DNA of 64,000 nucleotides from Emticicia sp031378345. GTDB taxonomy: Bacteria; Bacteroidota; Bacteroidia; Cytophagales; Spirosomataceae. The position numbers were made by a program, and so were the translations under genes. Positions 42,711 to 53,300 of this stretch are shown here, in pieces. Position 1 is the first letter of the stretch. Each line of letters opens with the position of its first letter. A model generated the notes under the pieces. The model did not search any database. It was not told the origin of the DNA and was given only the letters and a program-made list of their open reading frames with translations. The stretch lies in the NCBI GenBank assembly GCA_031378345.1, contig JANNDY010000145.1, positions 54,744 to 118,743 on the forward strand. Reading direction: 5' to 3'.

Positions 42711-43214
42711 TCAAAAAAACAACCTCCAATTTAGTAATGTATCAGTTTCTCCTATTTTAATAAAATTATTTTTTTGAAGAATCGAGTAAGATGCAACGTT
42801 GTTTTTTTCGGTTGAAGCAAATATTGATTTAACCTCTGCTTGATTTTCTGCCCACTTTATCATACCTGCCACTGCTTCTGTCATAAATCCTTTTTTTCTA
42901 AATGCCTCATAAGTTCCATAGCCGATTTCAATTTCTCCAACAGTATTTGGTTCTCCAAGAAAGCACAAATCTCCCACCATTTTATTTTCTTCTTTCAAAA
43001 TTGCCGTCCAAAGTGTGGCAAACAAATAATTTTTAGATGTATCTGCAACATTTGGCAAAATCGTTTCTTCGAGAGCTTCTTTCAAATCGAGCGACATTTC
43101 TCTTATTGTGTCATTCAAATCTAATTCTTCTTCCAAAGAATTGTCAGCTTTGATATATTTAATGAGCTGGTCGTAAGTCAAAGGTTTTAAGATTAGCCTT
43201 TCTGTTTCTATCAT
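42711..43214 (-). CDS. GNAT family N-acetyltransferase
   Basis: 167 residues. RimJ/RimL-like GNAT: IETERLILKPLTYDQLIKYI at the N-terminus, MVGDLCFLGEPNTVGEIEIG, the acetyl-CoA site GYGTYEAFRKKGFMTEAVAGM and the C-terminal ASTEKNNVASYSILQKNNF with KIGETDTLL. It transfers an acetyl group from acetyl-CoA to an amine; the acceptor is unknown. The gene begins 3 bp after the plug-domain gene, the last member of the left SusCD arm, so it may be transcribed with it without having a role in it. Confidence 0.88.
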   Translation of the reverse strand: MIETERLILKPLTYDQLIKYIKADNSLEEELDLNDTIREMSLDLKEALEETILPNVADTSKNYLFATLWTAILKEENKMVGDLCFLGEPNTVGEIEIGYGTYEAFRKKGFMTEAVAGMIKWAENQAEVKSIFASTEKNNVASYSILQKNNFIKIGETDTLLNWRLFF

Positions 43215-43217
43215 TTT

Positions 43218-44804
43218 TTATTTTTTTGTATTTATTACTATTGTTCCATTGCCACCTCTTGAGCCAAAAGCGGCACTATTTCCGTATTTTATTGCTCCTA
43301 AATTTTTAATATCTTGCACATTGAGGGTATAAAAATAATTCATTACTGTTTCTTCATCTGTAATAAAACTTCCATCAAGCATCAAAGCAGGCGTGAGTGA
43401 GCCTCCTCCCCCACCAAGATTGGTATTGCTTCCCAAAAAATGCACTTGATACATTCCTTGCACTTGCAAAACAACCAAACCCGGAATTCGGCGAAGCAAG
43501 TCAAAAACGCTCAACTTATAGTCATTTTCGCTAATTTTTACATTAATATCGTTGGAAATCATCGAAAAATCTTTCTTCTCTTCTTCGGCAAGTGCTGCTT
43601 TATCATAAATAATTCCTTGCCCAACTATATCTTTTGTGAGTGTATCAGCTTTATAAAATTTTGGAGCAAGTAGGGCTAAGCCATTTGAAGCTAATTGTTC
43701 TTCTGTTTTTTGTGTAAATTCTGGAAAATAATCATCGGGTAAAAGATTTGAAAAGCCTTCTCTTCCCCAAAAACCTTTTACCAAGATACCGTTAGGTTTT
43801 GAAAGCCAACCGTTCTCAGTAAAAATAGCATATTTATTTGTCAATTCAATGAGCGAATAAGGATTTGGATAGTCGAGATACACACGCATGGGCGTATATC
43901 GGTTGGTGGCAAAAACCTGAATCGGATAGTCGGAATGTAGAATAAACTGTTGAGAAGAGGAATCGTAGCTACAAATATCATCAATGGTACATTCTTTCAA
44001 AGCACCGCCGTCGATTTCGTTGGAAACCGTAGTTTTTCCAAAATACATCGCCTTGATTTGCAGGGCTTTAAAAATCGCAAAGCCATTTTCTTTGAGTTTC
44101 CGTTGAGCCAACGACACTAAAAAATTGCGAAATGAATCATTGTAAGACTTCTTTTTGTTTTTTGTCCACTTCTTTTTTAGCTCAATCGAATTGGTATCAA
44201 TATTTTCAAAAAATTTGTTGCCAGCATAAAAAGTTTGATTTCCGTCTGTTTCAAATTTTTCCATTTGAAATATTATCCTATGTCCAAAAGCATTATTTTG
44301 GATAATCAAGGGTTCATTTGCAGTTGCAACGAGTATTTTGTTTTTGTCATATTCGAGTCTTACAACTTCTGGATTCAAGATTTCACACGCATTATAAAAA
44401 TCTGATTCACCCAACAAGGCTTGTTTAAATTTTCGCCATTTTCTGTTCCATTCTCGGTCGTGTTTGGCTATTACTTTTACTTCGCTTAGCTCTATTCCAC
44501 CTTGCAGCGTAAAGACGAAGTTTTCAAATTTTATATCTTTTTTATAGATTGTTTTCTTGAACGTTGTATAACCCACAAACGAAATCACTAAATCAATTTT
44601 CTGGATTTTTGCAGGAATTTTGAGTAAAAACTCTCCATCAATATTTGTGGTTGTGCCAATGCTTGTGTTATTGACAAAAACATTGGCAAACGGCATTAGA
44701 TTTTTGCTTGGGTCTAATACTTTCCCAGCGATTTGCCAGCTGCTTTGTGCATACATCCAAGTAGGAAGTAATAGAAAAACGAAAACTTTGAAAATGATTT
44801 TCAT
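43218..44804 (-). CDS. Exported CarboxypepD_reg + plug-domain protein without a barrel
   Basis: 528 residues with a signal peptide ending at MYAQS. Residues about 25-105 form a carboxypeptidase-D-regulatory-like domain (GKVLDPSKNLMPFANVFV). The middle (about 110-425) is of unknown function. The last 90 residues look like a TonB-receptor plug (LLRRIPGLVVLQVQG ... ALMLDGSFITDEE ... NSAAFGSRGGNGTIVINTKK) with the YGSRGGNG element, and the protein ends there, with no beta barrel. It starts 4 bp after the VCBS gene stop, so it is part of that unit. I infer that it is a periplasmic or surface accessory to the SusC transporter. Confidence 0.8.
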   Translation of the reverse strand: MKIIFKVFVFLLLPTWMYAQSSWQIAGKVLDPSKNLMPFANVFVNNTSIGTTTNIDGEFLLKIPAKIQKIDLVISFVGYTTFKKTIYKKDIKFENFVFTLQGGIELSEVKVIAKHDREWNRKWRKFKQALLGESDFYNACEILNPEVVRLEYDKNKILVATANEPLIIQNNAFGHRIIFQMEKFETDGNQTFYAGNKFFENIDTNSIELKKKWTKNKKKSYNDSFRNFLVSLAQRKLKENGFAIFKALQIKAMYFGKTTVSNEIDGGALKECTIDDICSYDSSSQQFILHSDYPIQVFATNRYTPMRVYLDYPNPYSLIELTNKYAIFTENGWLSKPNGILVKGFWGREGFSNLLPDDYFPEFTQKTEEQLASNGLALLAPKFYKADTLTKDIVGQGIIYDKAALAEEEKKDFSMISNDINVKISENDYKLSVFDLLRRIPGLVVLQVQGMYQVHFLGSNTNLGGGGGSLTPALMLDGSFITDEETVMNYFYTLNVQDIKNLGAIKYGNSAAFGSRGGNGTIVINTKK

Positions 44805-44808
44805 AGCT

Positions 44809-47800
44809 TTATTTTATCAACCGTTTTGCTCCTTTTACATCAATAATTTCGGCACTCAAAATATCAGAAGTTAAAGTTAAATTATGGGCAGATTGCGATA
44901 AAAATGATGAGCCGTAGCCAATCTCTTCTCGCCTAATTTTGCCGTTTTTTAGCTTTAAAATCACAGTCATTTCATTAGATTTCAAAGGAATTGTTTTAAC
45001 GGGGAAATGATATTCAAAAAACTTGAGTTTATTTCTGTTTTGCGAACTTACAGTCAATAATTGTCCTTTTGGGTTAATTATTTTTACTAAACTTTTGGCA
45101 TCTCCCACAACACAAAAACCACTTTTTACAAGCGAAATCGCTTCAAAAGTACCATTTCCTTTGCCTTTGAGCAATAATCCATTCAAGCCATCATTTCGTC
45201 CAACTGAAACTTCGGCTGAAAAATCATTCCCTGAAATTAGCACATCGAGGTTTCCATCATGGTCAAAATCTTGGGCAATCATGCCAAAAATTGGAGCAAA
45301 TTGTGCTTGAATTGGCAATTCTTTTATTTCAAAAATGCCATTTCCTTTGTTTTCGATATAGCTACTTTTCATCCAATTTGCTTTCAAAATTAAGGCATCT
45401 TTTAGCTCTTCTGGCTTCAAGATTTCATTGATTGTTGCTTCCGAAAACTTAGCATAATTTGGAAATCTTTGACGAGTTTGCACAAATTGTTTTGCCAAAT
45501 CATCACGGGTATTGTACGGAAATTCTTTGTATTTACCTTCTAAATCTTTGTAAAAAACTGTCGGAATGGCATCAAAGAAACCATCATTATTGAAATCTTT
45601 GGCATAAACACTTACTGGTTGCTCGTCGGTCGCTTGAAAAAGTGTATTTATTCCCAAATTTCCCGCAATATAATCCATATCACCATCATTGTCGAAATCA
45701 CCGGCCGTTAGGCTATTCCACCAACCGATTTTATTTGCGATTGAATGATTTTGTGATTGAGTGAATGATTTTCCTTGATTATTTTTAATGAAAGTAATTG
45801 GCATGAATTCTCCTGCGAGAACTAAATCTTGCCAACCATCATTGTCATAATCTGTCCAAAGAGCATCGCAAACCAAGCCAATGTTTTTGAGTTGTGGAGC
45901 AACTTGGGCAGTTACGTCAGTGAAATTACCTATGTCATTTCTCAAGATATAACTACTCACTGCCTTTGGATATGCAGATGGCTCTACTCGTCCACCAACA
46001 AAAAGGTCTAAATCACCGTCGTGGTCATAGTCGGTAGCTTTTACACATGAGCCACTTTTCAGAAATTTCGGTAAAGCTTTTTCATTCCATTCAAAATGCC
46101 CTTTTCCGTCATTTATGTATAATTTATCTTGTAACGAAGGTGAATCTACTTGAAATTCATAGCTTCCGCTTACAATATATAAATCTAAGTCTCCATCATT
46201 TTCGGCATCAAATAGCAAAACTCCCATGTCTTCGGTTATTTTTTCCAGGCTATCCTTGCCCAAAAGTAAATCTATTACATCAAATTTTCCATCTTTATTT
46301 TGAATCAAAAATTTACCTTTATGTTGGTTCGCCCCACCTACAAACATGTCTTCAATACCATCACCATTGACATCTCCCACAGCAATTGCTGGACCATATT
46401 GCGAAAATTTATGTGGCAAAAGTTTCTGAACATTAAAATCTATTATATCATTTTCTTCATGCTTATAAATTACATTTAGTTTTTCAGAAACGTCAGTAAA
46501 AAATTGGTTTTCCTTTGCTAATTGTACGGCTGGCAAGGCAGGAATAGCATTTTTCTCTTCCACTATTATCACTTGATTTGCTTTAATATCGTTGAGGATT
46601 TGGGTTTTCCCGTTGCCCCAAACTACCTTCAATTGAGTAATTTTCTTGGTTTTTCCTAAGCCAAAATGAGCAATTGGCTCAACAGTCGATAAATATCCCC
46701 GATACGGCGAATGTTCATAAACTTGTTTTTGACTATTGCCATATTTTATTTCAAGAAAAGCACCAATTCCTCCTGTATTTGTAACGTTTCCTTTGAATTT
46801 TACTCGCAAGAAATTACTTTCTTCGGGTTTTATCTGCATTGCATTATTTTGGTAAACCGAAGCCGAATCATTGATATTATTGACCACATAATCTAAATCT
46901 CCATCATTATCAAGGTCGGCATAAGCAGCCCCACTCGATGAACTTGGCTTCGTAATTCCCCATTGTTCTGAAACATCTTCAAATTGAATCGAACTGCTAT
47001 TTTTCCCTTTATTTTGAAAAGCAAAATTATTGAGTTTTACTGTTGGTACATATTCTAAAAGAGAAGATTTAGGCATCAAATTATTAACTTCATTACGATA
47101 AGCCAAAAAATCTTGGTCAGTAATATCTCTCGGAAAGCCATTCGTAATAACTATATCCCTGTAGCCGTCATTATCAAAATCTGTTACCATTGGAGTCCAA
47201 CTCCAGTCTGTTTGGGCAACTCCTGCAAGCAGCCCTATTTCACTAAAAACTGGTTGTCCTGTTGCTGGATTTTTTCCTTGATTTAGTTGCAAAGTATTTC
47301 GAGGATATTGAAACTGATAGTCGAACCTTTCATTGTTTTGGTAAGTAGAATAACTATTTGCAGGAGTCATCATTTTTTTTCGATAGTTAGTTTCAGGCAT
47401 CATATCTACTGCAATAATATCCATCAAACCATCATTATTTATATCAGAAACATCATTTCCCATAGCTGAGTAAGATGTATGCTTGAAATATTCTTTTGCT
47501 CGTTCGGTAAAAGTTCCGTTTTTGTTATTGATATAAAGCAAGTCATTTGTCAAAAAATCGTTTGTAACATATATATCTTTCCAACCATCTTGATTGATGT
47601 CAGTGATGTTTATTCCTAAGCCAAAAGCATCATCAAATATTCCTGCCTCTTTGCTCACATCTTGAAAGTAAGGATGATTATCTTTTGGGCTATTTCTATA
47701 TAATCTATCACTTTTTCTTGAAACAGTTATTGTGCCTTTTTCTTGATATTTATTTGGAAAACGACTATCCTGCATCTCGTTTACTACCAAATAAAGGTCT

Positions 47801-48369
47801 AAATCTCCGTCATTATCATAGTCGAAAAAGGCTGCATTGGTTGTATGTGTTGTGTCGGCAATGCCATAATCTTTTGCCATTTCTTTGAATGTCGGGACAC
47901 CATCTTTTCCTACTCCTTGATTGATGTAGAGCATATTTGCTCGTTCGCTTGCCAATTTTTTGGAGGTTGCACAAACATAAATATCAAGCAAATTATCATT
48001 GTTTATGTCAACCAAAGCTACGCCAGACGACCAACGATTTTCTCCTGAAACCCCAGCTTTTTGCGTAATATCTTCAAAGTGAAGTGATTCTCCATTTTTA
48101 GTATTGTTCAGATAAAGTTTATTGGCGATTGTGTTTCCTGTAAAATAAATATCAGTCAGATTGTCATTATTAAAATCGCCCATAGCTACGCCTCCGCCAT
48201 TGTATATATACTCAAAAGTAAGGATATTGAGCGAATCACTTTCGGCAATTCGGTTGGCAAAAGCTATGCCTGTATCTTCTGGTGTGAGCTGTGTAAAAAG
48301 TGTTTTTTCTTTACAAGAAATAGTAAAGAGGCTTAATAAAAGGGCGATATAGACAGGAATTCTTTGCAT
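44809..48369 (-). CDS. VCBS/FG-GAP repeat lipoprotein with ASPIC/UnbV domain (left arm)
   Basis: 1186 residues from ATG 48369, chosen because it gives the lipoprotein signal MQRIPVYIALLLSLFTISC. The protein has many calcium-type VCBS/FG-GAP repeats (for example GDFNNDNLTDIYFTGN, DYDNDGDLDLYLVVN, DLDNDGDLDYVVNN, FDNDGDMDYIAGNLG), forming two propeller halves. Between them (about residues 565-605) lies an ASPIC/UnbV segment (HFGLGKTKKITQLKVVWGNG). It is a surface-exposed lipoprotein. A hairpin and a -7 box before it suggest its own promoter beside SusCD read-through. The right arm encodes a paralogue in the same position. Confidence 0.92.
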   Translation of the reverse strand: MQRIPVYIALLLSLFTISCKEKTLFTQLTPEDTGIAFANRIAESDSLNILTFEYIYNGGGVAMGDFNNDNLTDIYFTGNTIANKLYLNNTKNGESLHFEDITQKAGVSGENRWSSGVALVDINNDNLLDIYVCATSKKLASERANMLYINQGVGKDGVPTFKEMAKDYGIADTTHTTNAAFFDYDNDGDLDLYLVVNEMQDSRFPNKYQEKGTITVSRKSDRLYRNSPKDNHPYFQDVSKEAGIFDDAFGLGINITDINQDGWKDIYVTNDFLTNDLLYINNKNGTFTERAKEYFKHTSYSAMGNDVSDINNDGLMDIIAVDMMPETNYRKKMMTPANSYSTYQNNERFDYQFQYPRNTLQLNQGKNPATGQPVFSEIGLLAGVAQTDWSWTPMVTDFDNDGYRDIVITNGFPRDITDQDFLAYRNEVNNLMPKSSLLEYVPTVKLNNFAFQNKGKNSSSIQFEDVSEQWGITKPSSSSGAAYADLDNDGDLDYVVNNINDSASVYQNNAMQIKPEESNFLRVKFKGNVTNTGGIGAFLEIKYGNSQKQVYEHSPYRGYLSTVEPIAHFGLGKTKKITQLKVVWGNGKTQILNDIKANQVIIVEEKNAIPALPAVQLAKENQFFTDVSEKLNVIYKHEENDIIDFNVQKLLPHKFSQYGPAIAVGDVNGDGIEDMFVGGANQHKGKFLIQNKDGKFDVIDLLLGKDSLEKITEDMGVLLFDAENDGDLDLYIVSGSYEFQVDSPSLQDKLYINDGKGHFEWNEKALPKFLKSGSCVKATDYDHDGDLDLFVGGRVEPSAYPKAVSSYILRNDIGNFTDVTAQVAPQLKNIGLVCDALWTDYDNDGWQDLVLAGEFMPITFIKNNQGKSFTQSQNHSIANKIGWWNSLTAGDFDNDGDMDYIAGNLGINTLFQATDEQPVSVYAKDFNNDGFFDAIPTVFYKDLEGKYKEFPYNTRDDLAKQFVQTRQRFPNYAKFSEATINEILKPEELKDALILKANWMKSSYIENKGNGIFEIKELPIQAQFAPIFGMIAQDFDHDGNLDVLISGNDFSAEVSVGRNDGLNGLLLKGKGNGTFEAISLVKSGFCVVGDAKSLVKIINPKGQLLTVSSQNRNKLKFFEYHFPVKTIPLKSNEMTVILKLKNGKIRREEIGYGSSFLSQSAHNLTLTSDILSAEIIDVKGAKRLIK

Positions 48370-48393
48370 TGAAATATTTAGGCTTTGGGAAAA

Positions 48394-48401
48394 CAAAGAT
48401 A
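48394..48401 (-). promoter_or_regulatory. -7 box of the left VCBS lipoprotein gene
   Basis: On the minus strand, TATCTTTG at 48401-48394, 25 nt before the ATG at 48369 and directly after a strong hairpin. The -33 region is not convincing. Confidence 0.4.
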
Positions 48402-48406
48402 AACTA

Positions 48407-48443
48407 AAAACGTCATGTAGAAATAAATTCCACATGACGTTTT
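48407..48443 (-). terminator. Hairpin between the left SusD and VCBS genes
   Basis: AAAACGTCATGT (48407-48418) and ACATGACGTTTT (48432-48443), a 12-bp perfect stem with a 13-nt loop; on the minus strand it is followed by TAGTTTATC. Terminator or processing site. Confidence 0.65.
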
Positions 48444-48487
48444 ATGATAATTTTAAATTTAGAACCTTAATAACAAATCATTAAACA

Positions 48488-48530
48488 TTCATCATTAAAA
48501 TCGCACGGGCGACCCCGTCATCATTAAATA
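48488..48530. repeat. ATCATT spacer repeat with a GC-rich palindrome
   Basis: CATTCATCATTAAAATCGC, then ACGGG-CGAC-CCCGT, then CATCATTAAATATTAA. A short GC hairpin is set within an AT repeat, as at 22459-22508 and inside tsaB. Confidence 0.55.
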
Positions 48531-50261
48531 TTAATACCCAGGGTTTTGCTTCAATATGTCAGCTCCAAGTAAGTCAATTTGACCTTGTGGAAGTGGCAAT
48601 AAAGCGTGTTTTGCTTGGTATGCAGCACCTTGCCCCAATGTATTAGGCAAGAATGTACTTTCATATTTCAAGTAAGCATTGATGTCGGCTACGTCAGTTC
48701 CCCAACGAACTAAGTCGAAGAAACGGTGTCCTTCCATTGCTAACTCTAACTTACGCTCAAAACGAACTGCAGTACGAGCAACAGCTTTATCAGTCCAAGT
48801 ACCAGCATAAGGCTTGATTACATATTTTGCCGCAGGAGCAGCTCCATTCATAACAACAGTTTTTGCTGCACGAGTACGAATCTGATTTACATAATCACGT
48901 GCTTTCTCTAAGCTACCAATTTCAACTTCGCACTCTGCTGCCATCAACATAATGTCAGCCAAACGCATTACTGTTACGTTCAAAGCAGTATAGCCCGGAG
49001 TCCAAGAGCTATTATCTTGCAACGAACCTTTGTCAGTTTTGTAGTAAGAATATTTCTTTGGAGAGTACGGACCACCATTTGCTTGGTTACGAATCCAGTC
49101 GAAGCCTGGGTGTTGTTTCCAGTCTAAGAACATGATACCACGACGACCAATAGTATGGTCAAGACGAGGGTCAAGTTCGCCAGCATCTGGTGTAAACGAA
49201 GCACTTGACTGAACACCCATGTCAGTTTTTACTGCATTTGCTGGTGTATTGTACGAACCATCTAATAATGGTAAACCATCTTTTGTACGGAAAGAGTTTC
49301 CTAACTCAAAACTTGGTTGGAAGAATCCACAACAGTTACCTGGGCCATCAGGACCAGTGTTATATGGCCAGTTCAAATCTAATTCACCATTTGCATTGTT
49401 TACACTACCGGTTCCAGCAGCAGCTTGAACGGCAAAGATTGATTCTGAATTATTATCGTTAGAAGCTTTATATAAATCTGGAAAACTTGGTACCAAAGCA
49501 TACTTTGTACCACCAGTTGTTACACCATTTGCAATCACTGCATCAAACAAAGTCTTTGCTTCAGCATATTTTTTCTGAGCCATATAAACTTTCCCTAAGT
49601 ATGCACCAGCAGCCCATTTGTTTGCACGACCCTTTTGTCCTTGTGTTGCAGGCAAGTTGTCATAAGCAAATTTAAAATCTGCTTCGATTTTAGGGTATAA
49701 ATCTGCACTATTAGTGATTTTTTCAATACCAGAACCTACATCAACCGACTCATCCACATAAGGAGTATTGTTGTAGTTTCTTTTCAATGAGAAATAGAAG
49801 TGTCCTCTCATAAATTTAGCTTCTGCTTCAATACGTTTTTTGTCGTCAGCACTCACATCCGCTTGTGCATCTTTCAATAAGCCTAAAACGTTGTTGGAGC
49901 GAGCAACACCTTCATACAAACCACGGTAGTTATCATTGATAACACCTTGTGTAGAAAGATATTCAAAACGTTGGATTGGATTGATGTCAGAGAAGTCACC
50001 TGGGTCAGTTCCTTTGTTTGCATCACCACCACGAACACTACCCCAAACCCAGTTATTTGGGTGAACCATACGAGTTCCATAACCGCTAATTTGCCCATAA
50101 GCTGCAATCAAAGCACCCTCAAGACCTTTCTTGGTAGTCAATTGAGCTTTCGCTATTGCACCAGTAGGTAGAACTGTAAGGAAGTCTTCCTTACATGAGT
50201 ATCCTATCAAAGTAAGCAAGGATACTGCTAATGTTAATTTGTTAAAAATGTATTTTTTCAT
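48531..50261 (-). CDS. SusD/RagB family nutrient-binding lipoprotein (left arm)
   Basis: 576 residues. Lipobox at about residue 23 (LLTLIGYSC). SusD features: N-terminal helical TPR-like region with VARSNNVLGLLKDA and IEAEAKFMRGHFYFSLKR, AYLGKVYMAQKKYAEAKTLF, and the C-terminal RFERKLELAMEGHRFFDLVRW and LLPLPQGQIDL. It acts as the lid of the SusC transporter on the outer face. An adjacent cysteine pair (Cys310-Cys311, in NCCGFFQPSFELG) is shared with the right-arm SusD. Its partner is the SusC upstream; 94 bp and a 16-bp stem hairpin separate them. Confidence 0.95.
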   Translation of the reverse strand: MKKYIFNKLTLAVSLLTLIGYSCKEDFLTVLPTGAIAKAQLTTKKGLEGALIAAYGQISGYGTRMVHPNNWVWGSVRGGDANKGTDPGDFSDINPIQRFEYLSTQGVINDNYRGLYEGVARSNNVLGLLKDAQADVSADDKKRIEAEAKFMRGHFYFSLKRNYNNTPYVDESVDVGSGIEKITNSADLYPKIEADFKFAYDNLPATQGQKGRANKWAAGAYLGKVYMAQKKYAEAKTLFDAVIANGVTTGGTKYALVPSFPDLYKASNDNNSESIFAVQAAAGTGSVNNANGELDLNWPYNTGPDGPGNCCGFFQPSFELGNSFRTKDGLPLLDGSYNTPANAVKTDMGVQSSASFTPDAGELDPRLDHTIGRRGIMFLDWKQHPGFDWIRNQANGGPYSPKKYSYYKTDKGSLQDNSSWTPGYTALNVTVMRLADIMLMAAECEVEIGSLEKARDYVNQIRTRAAKTVVMNGAAPAAKYVIKPYAGTWTDKAVARTAVRFERKLELAMEGHRFFDLVRWGTDVADINAYLKYESTFLPNTLGQGAAYQAKHALLPLPQGQIDLLGADILKQNPGY

Positions 50262-50303
50262 TTTTTAATAAATATTTTTTAAATGTTTATCATTGACACT
50301 TTT

Positions 50304-50347
50304 ACATTTAGTAATTAATCTAAAAAACTAAATTAATTACTAAATGT
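50304..50347 (-). other. Intercistronic hairpin between left susC and susD
   Basis: ACATTTAGTAATTAAT (50304-50319) and its exact complement at 50332-50347, loop 12 nt. It could stabilise the susC 3' end or reduce read-through. The right arm has only 19 bp between its susC and susD and no such structure. Confidence 0.65.
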
Positions 50348-50355
50348 TTTAAAAA

Positions 50356-53300
50356 TTAAAATCCAAGATTAAGACCTACGTTAAAGCCTCTTGTTAATGG
50401 ATAGTTACCTACGTCAATACCAAAGTTTGTATCAGCATTTCCACCTACTTGAGGGTCTAAACCTTGATACTTAGTAATTGTAAACAAGTTGTTAGTTGAA
50501 GCATATAAGTGCAACTTGCTAATTTTCAACTTATCTGTAAAAGATTTTGGTACACTATAACCGATAGCAACATTTTGGAATCTTAGGTATGAACCATTCT
50601 CAACATAAAAAGAGTTTGATTGAGTATTGGTACTAAAGTTAGAAGCTGTTTCAAAGATTGGTGTTGTTGCACCAGTATTTGTTGTAGACCAAGAATCTTT
50701 CACACGCTCAGAAATAGCTGCACCTGAGAATGATGGATAGAAATCAGTATACCACTTAGAGAAGTTGAAAATCTTATTTCCAATAGAAGTATATATATAA
50801 GCTGAAATATCAAAGTTTTTGTAAGTTACTGTGAAGTTTACACCACCAGTAAATTTCGGAACTGGGCTTCCCAAGTAAGTACGATCGTCAGCATTAATTT
50901 TGCCATCACTGTTTAAGTCAGCATAACGGAAACGACCAACGCCTTTTCCATCTTGTGCTGGGGCAGCTGCTACTTCTTCTTTCGTTTGGAACAAGCCTAA
51001 AACTTTAAATCCGTAGAATGAAGACAATGAATAACCCAATTGGTTACGAATAGGATTTACACCACGGAAACCAGGGTTTACGTTTGTCAAATACGTCAAT
51101 CCATCTGCAATTTTGGTAACTTCATTTTTCAAGAAACTACCTGTTACGTTCAATTCATAACCAAAATCTTTATTGATTTTGCCTTTATTGATAACTTGGA
51201 TGTCGATACCTTTATTGACCATTGTACCAATATTTACCGAAGGAGCAGCAGCACCAAAACCAGCAGTTGCAGTAATTGGTAATTGATATAATAGGTCTTT
51301 GGTATCTTTTTGCCATAAATCAACAATTACATCTAATTTACCTTTCAAGAATGATCCGTCAAAACCGATGTTTTTAGTTACACTTGTCTCCCATTTAGCA
51401 TTAGGATTACCAATACGAGTACGGTAGTATCCATCAACAATGCTCGAATTTGAACCATTAATATCATAACCTGAGTTATCTACTCTTGTTGCATATAAGC
51501 TATATTGGTTATTAGGGTCAACGTTGTTTGAGTTACCCATTGTTCCGTAACCTCCACGAACTTTTAAGTCTTGTACCCAAGGAAGGTTTTTCATGAAAGA
51601 TTCAGAAGATACACGCCATGCAGCAGATACCGCCGGGAATACACCATAACGGCTATTCACACCAAATCTTGAAGAACCATCACGACGTATTACACCAGTT
51701 ATGATATATTTATCGTTGAAAGTATAAATTGCTCTACCAAAATAAGAGTTGAAGTTTACACCTCTAAACAAGTTACTATTTGGTGGATTTTTAACTCCTA
51801 AAGTAGTAATGGTTATATAGCTAAGGTCTGTTGAAAAAGGATTCAAACCATTAGCATTAATATTTCTACCAGCACCTGTATTCAAAGCCTCTTGACCTGC
51901 TAATACTTCGATGTTATGTTTTCCAAATGCCTTTTTGTAGCTGGCAGTATTAGTAAATGTCCAACCTAATGAATAGCCACTACCTTCGTTATATCCGAAA
52001 GCTGAGTTGTTTTCAGAGTTCTCATATTGCCAGCGAGTATAACCAAAGTTATAACCATTGAAATAGTTCCCTGCGATAGAAGTACGAATTGTCAAACCTG
52101 GAATAACATCTAATTCAGCATAAAGGTTTCCCATTCCCAAAGCACCAAAATTACGGTTATTTAACAAACCATCTTGGTTAGCTACTGGGCTACGTGGGTT
52201 GTTGAAACCTTTGGCTGCAGTTCCTGCATATCCACCAAATTCGTCATAGATAGGAATGATTGATGGCATACGGAAAGCTTGCAAAATGTCATTTTCGTCA
52301 GCAGCGATACCATTACCACCTGCACCACCTGTTTGACCTAATACTTGACGATAAGTCATTTGGAAGTTTTCACCAATTCGTAAGTTTTTCAAAACATTGA
52401 ATTCAGTATTGATACGGAACGAATAACGCTTGAATGTGTTACTCATCAAGATACCTTGTTGGTCTTGAACAGATAAACCAACATAGAAACGGCTATTGTC
52501 TCCACCACCACTAAAGCCAAGAGAGTGTCTGTGAACAGCGGCTTGGCGAGTAATTGCATCATACCAGTCTGTACCTGCTTTGTTAGCTTTGATTACTTGA
52601 TAGATCGCACCTGCTGATGGGTCAATGTTATATTTTTTCTGCTCAGCAGCCAAATCAACAGAGCCTGTTACACCAGGAACTCCACCAACACTTAAGTAGT
52701 CAGGAATTACGGGAGTAGAACCAGTTCCAAACTGAGGATGACCAAAAGCCTCTCCTGAATTACGTTTTGCATTCCAAGTCCAAGTAGCAAAATCTGTTGG
52801 ATTCATCATTGCCTGACCATTACCTGGGTCTGTTAATCCATAGCTACCATCATAAGTAACGCTTAATTTCTTCGCATTTTTTGTGCCTTTTTTAGTAGTA
52901 TAAACGATTACACCATTGGCAGCACGAGCACCATAGATTGAAGCAGCCGAAGCATCTTTCAAAACAGTAGTTGACTCAACATCATCTGGACTTAAGAAAT
53001 CCGTTGAACCAACAGGTACACCATCTACTACATAAAGTGGCTCATTACCACCAAATGCACCAAATCCACGTACACGAATCTGAGAAGATGTACCTGGCTG
53101 TCCGTTTGTTACAACAGTAAGACCAGCTACTCTACCTTGCAATTGCTGCTCAATGTTACCTGAAACCACTGCTGTAAGGTCTTTAGATTTTACAGTTGAA
53201 ATTGCACCAGTTGATTCACGTCTTTTGTCTACAGAATAACCCGTTACTACAACTTCATCCAAACTTGCAGCATCATCTTCTAAGCTAACATTGATTGTAC

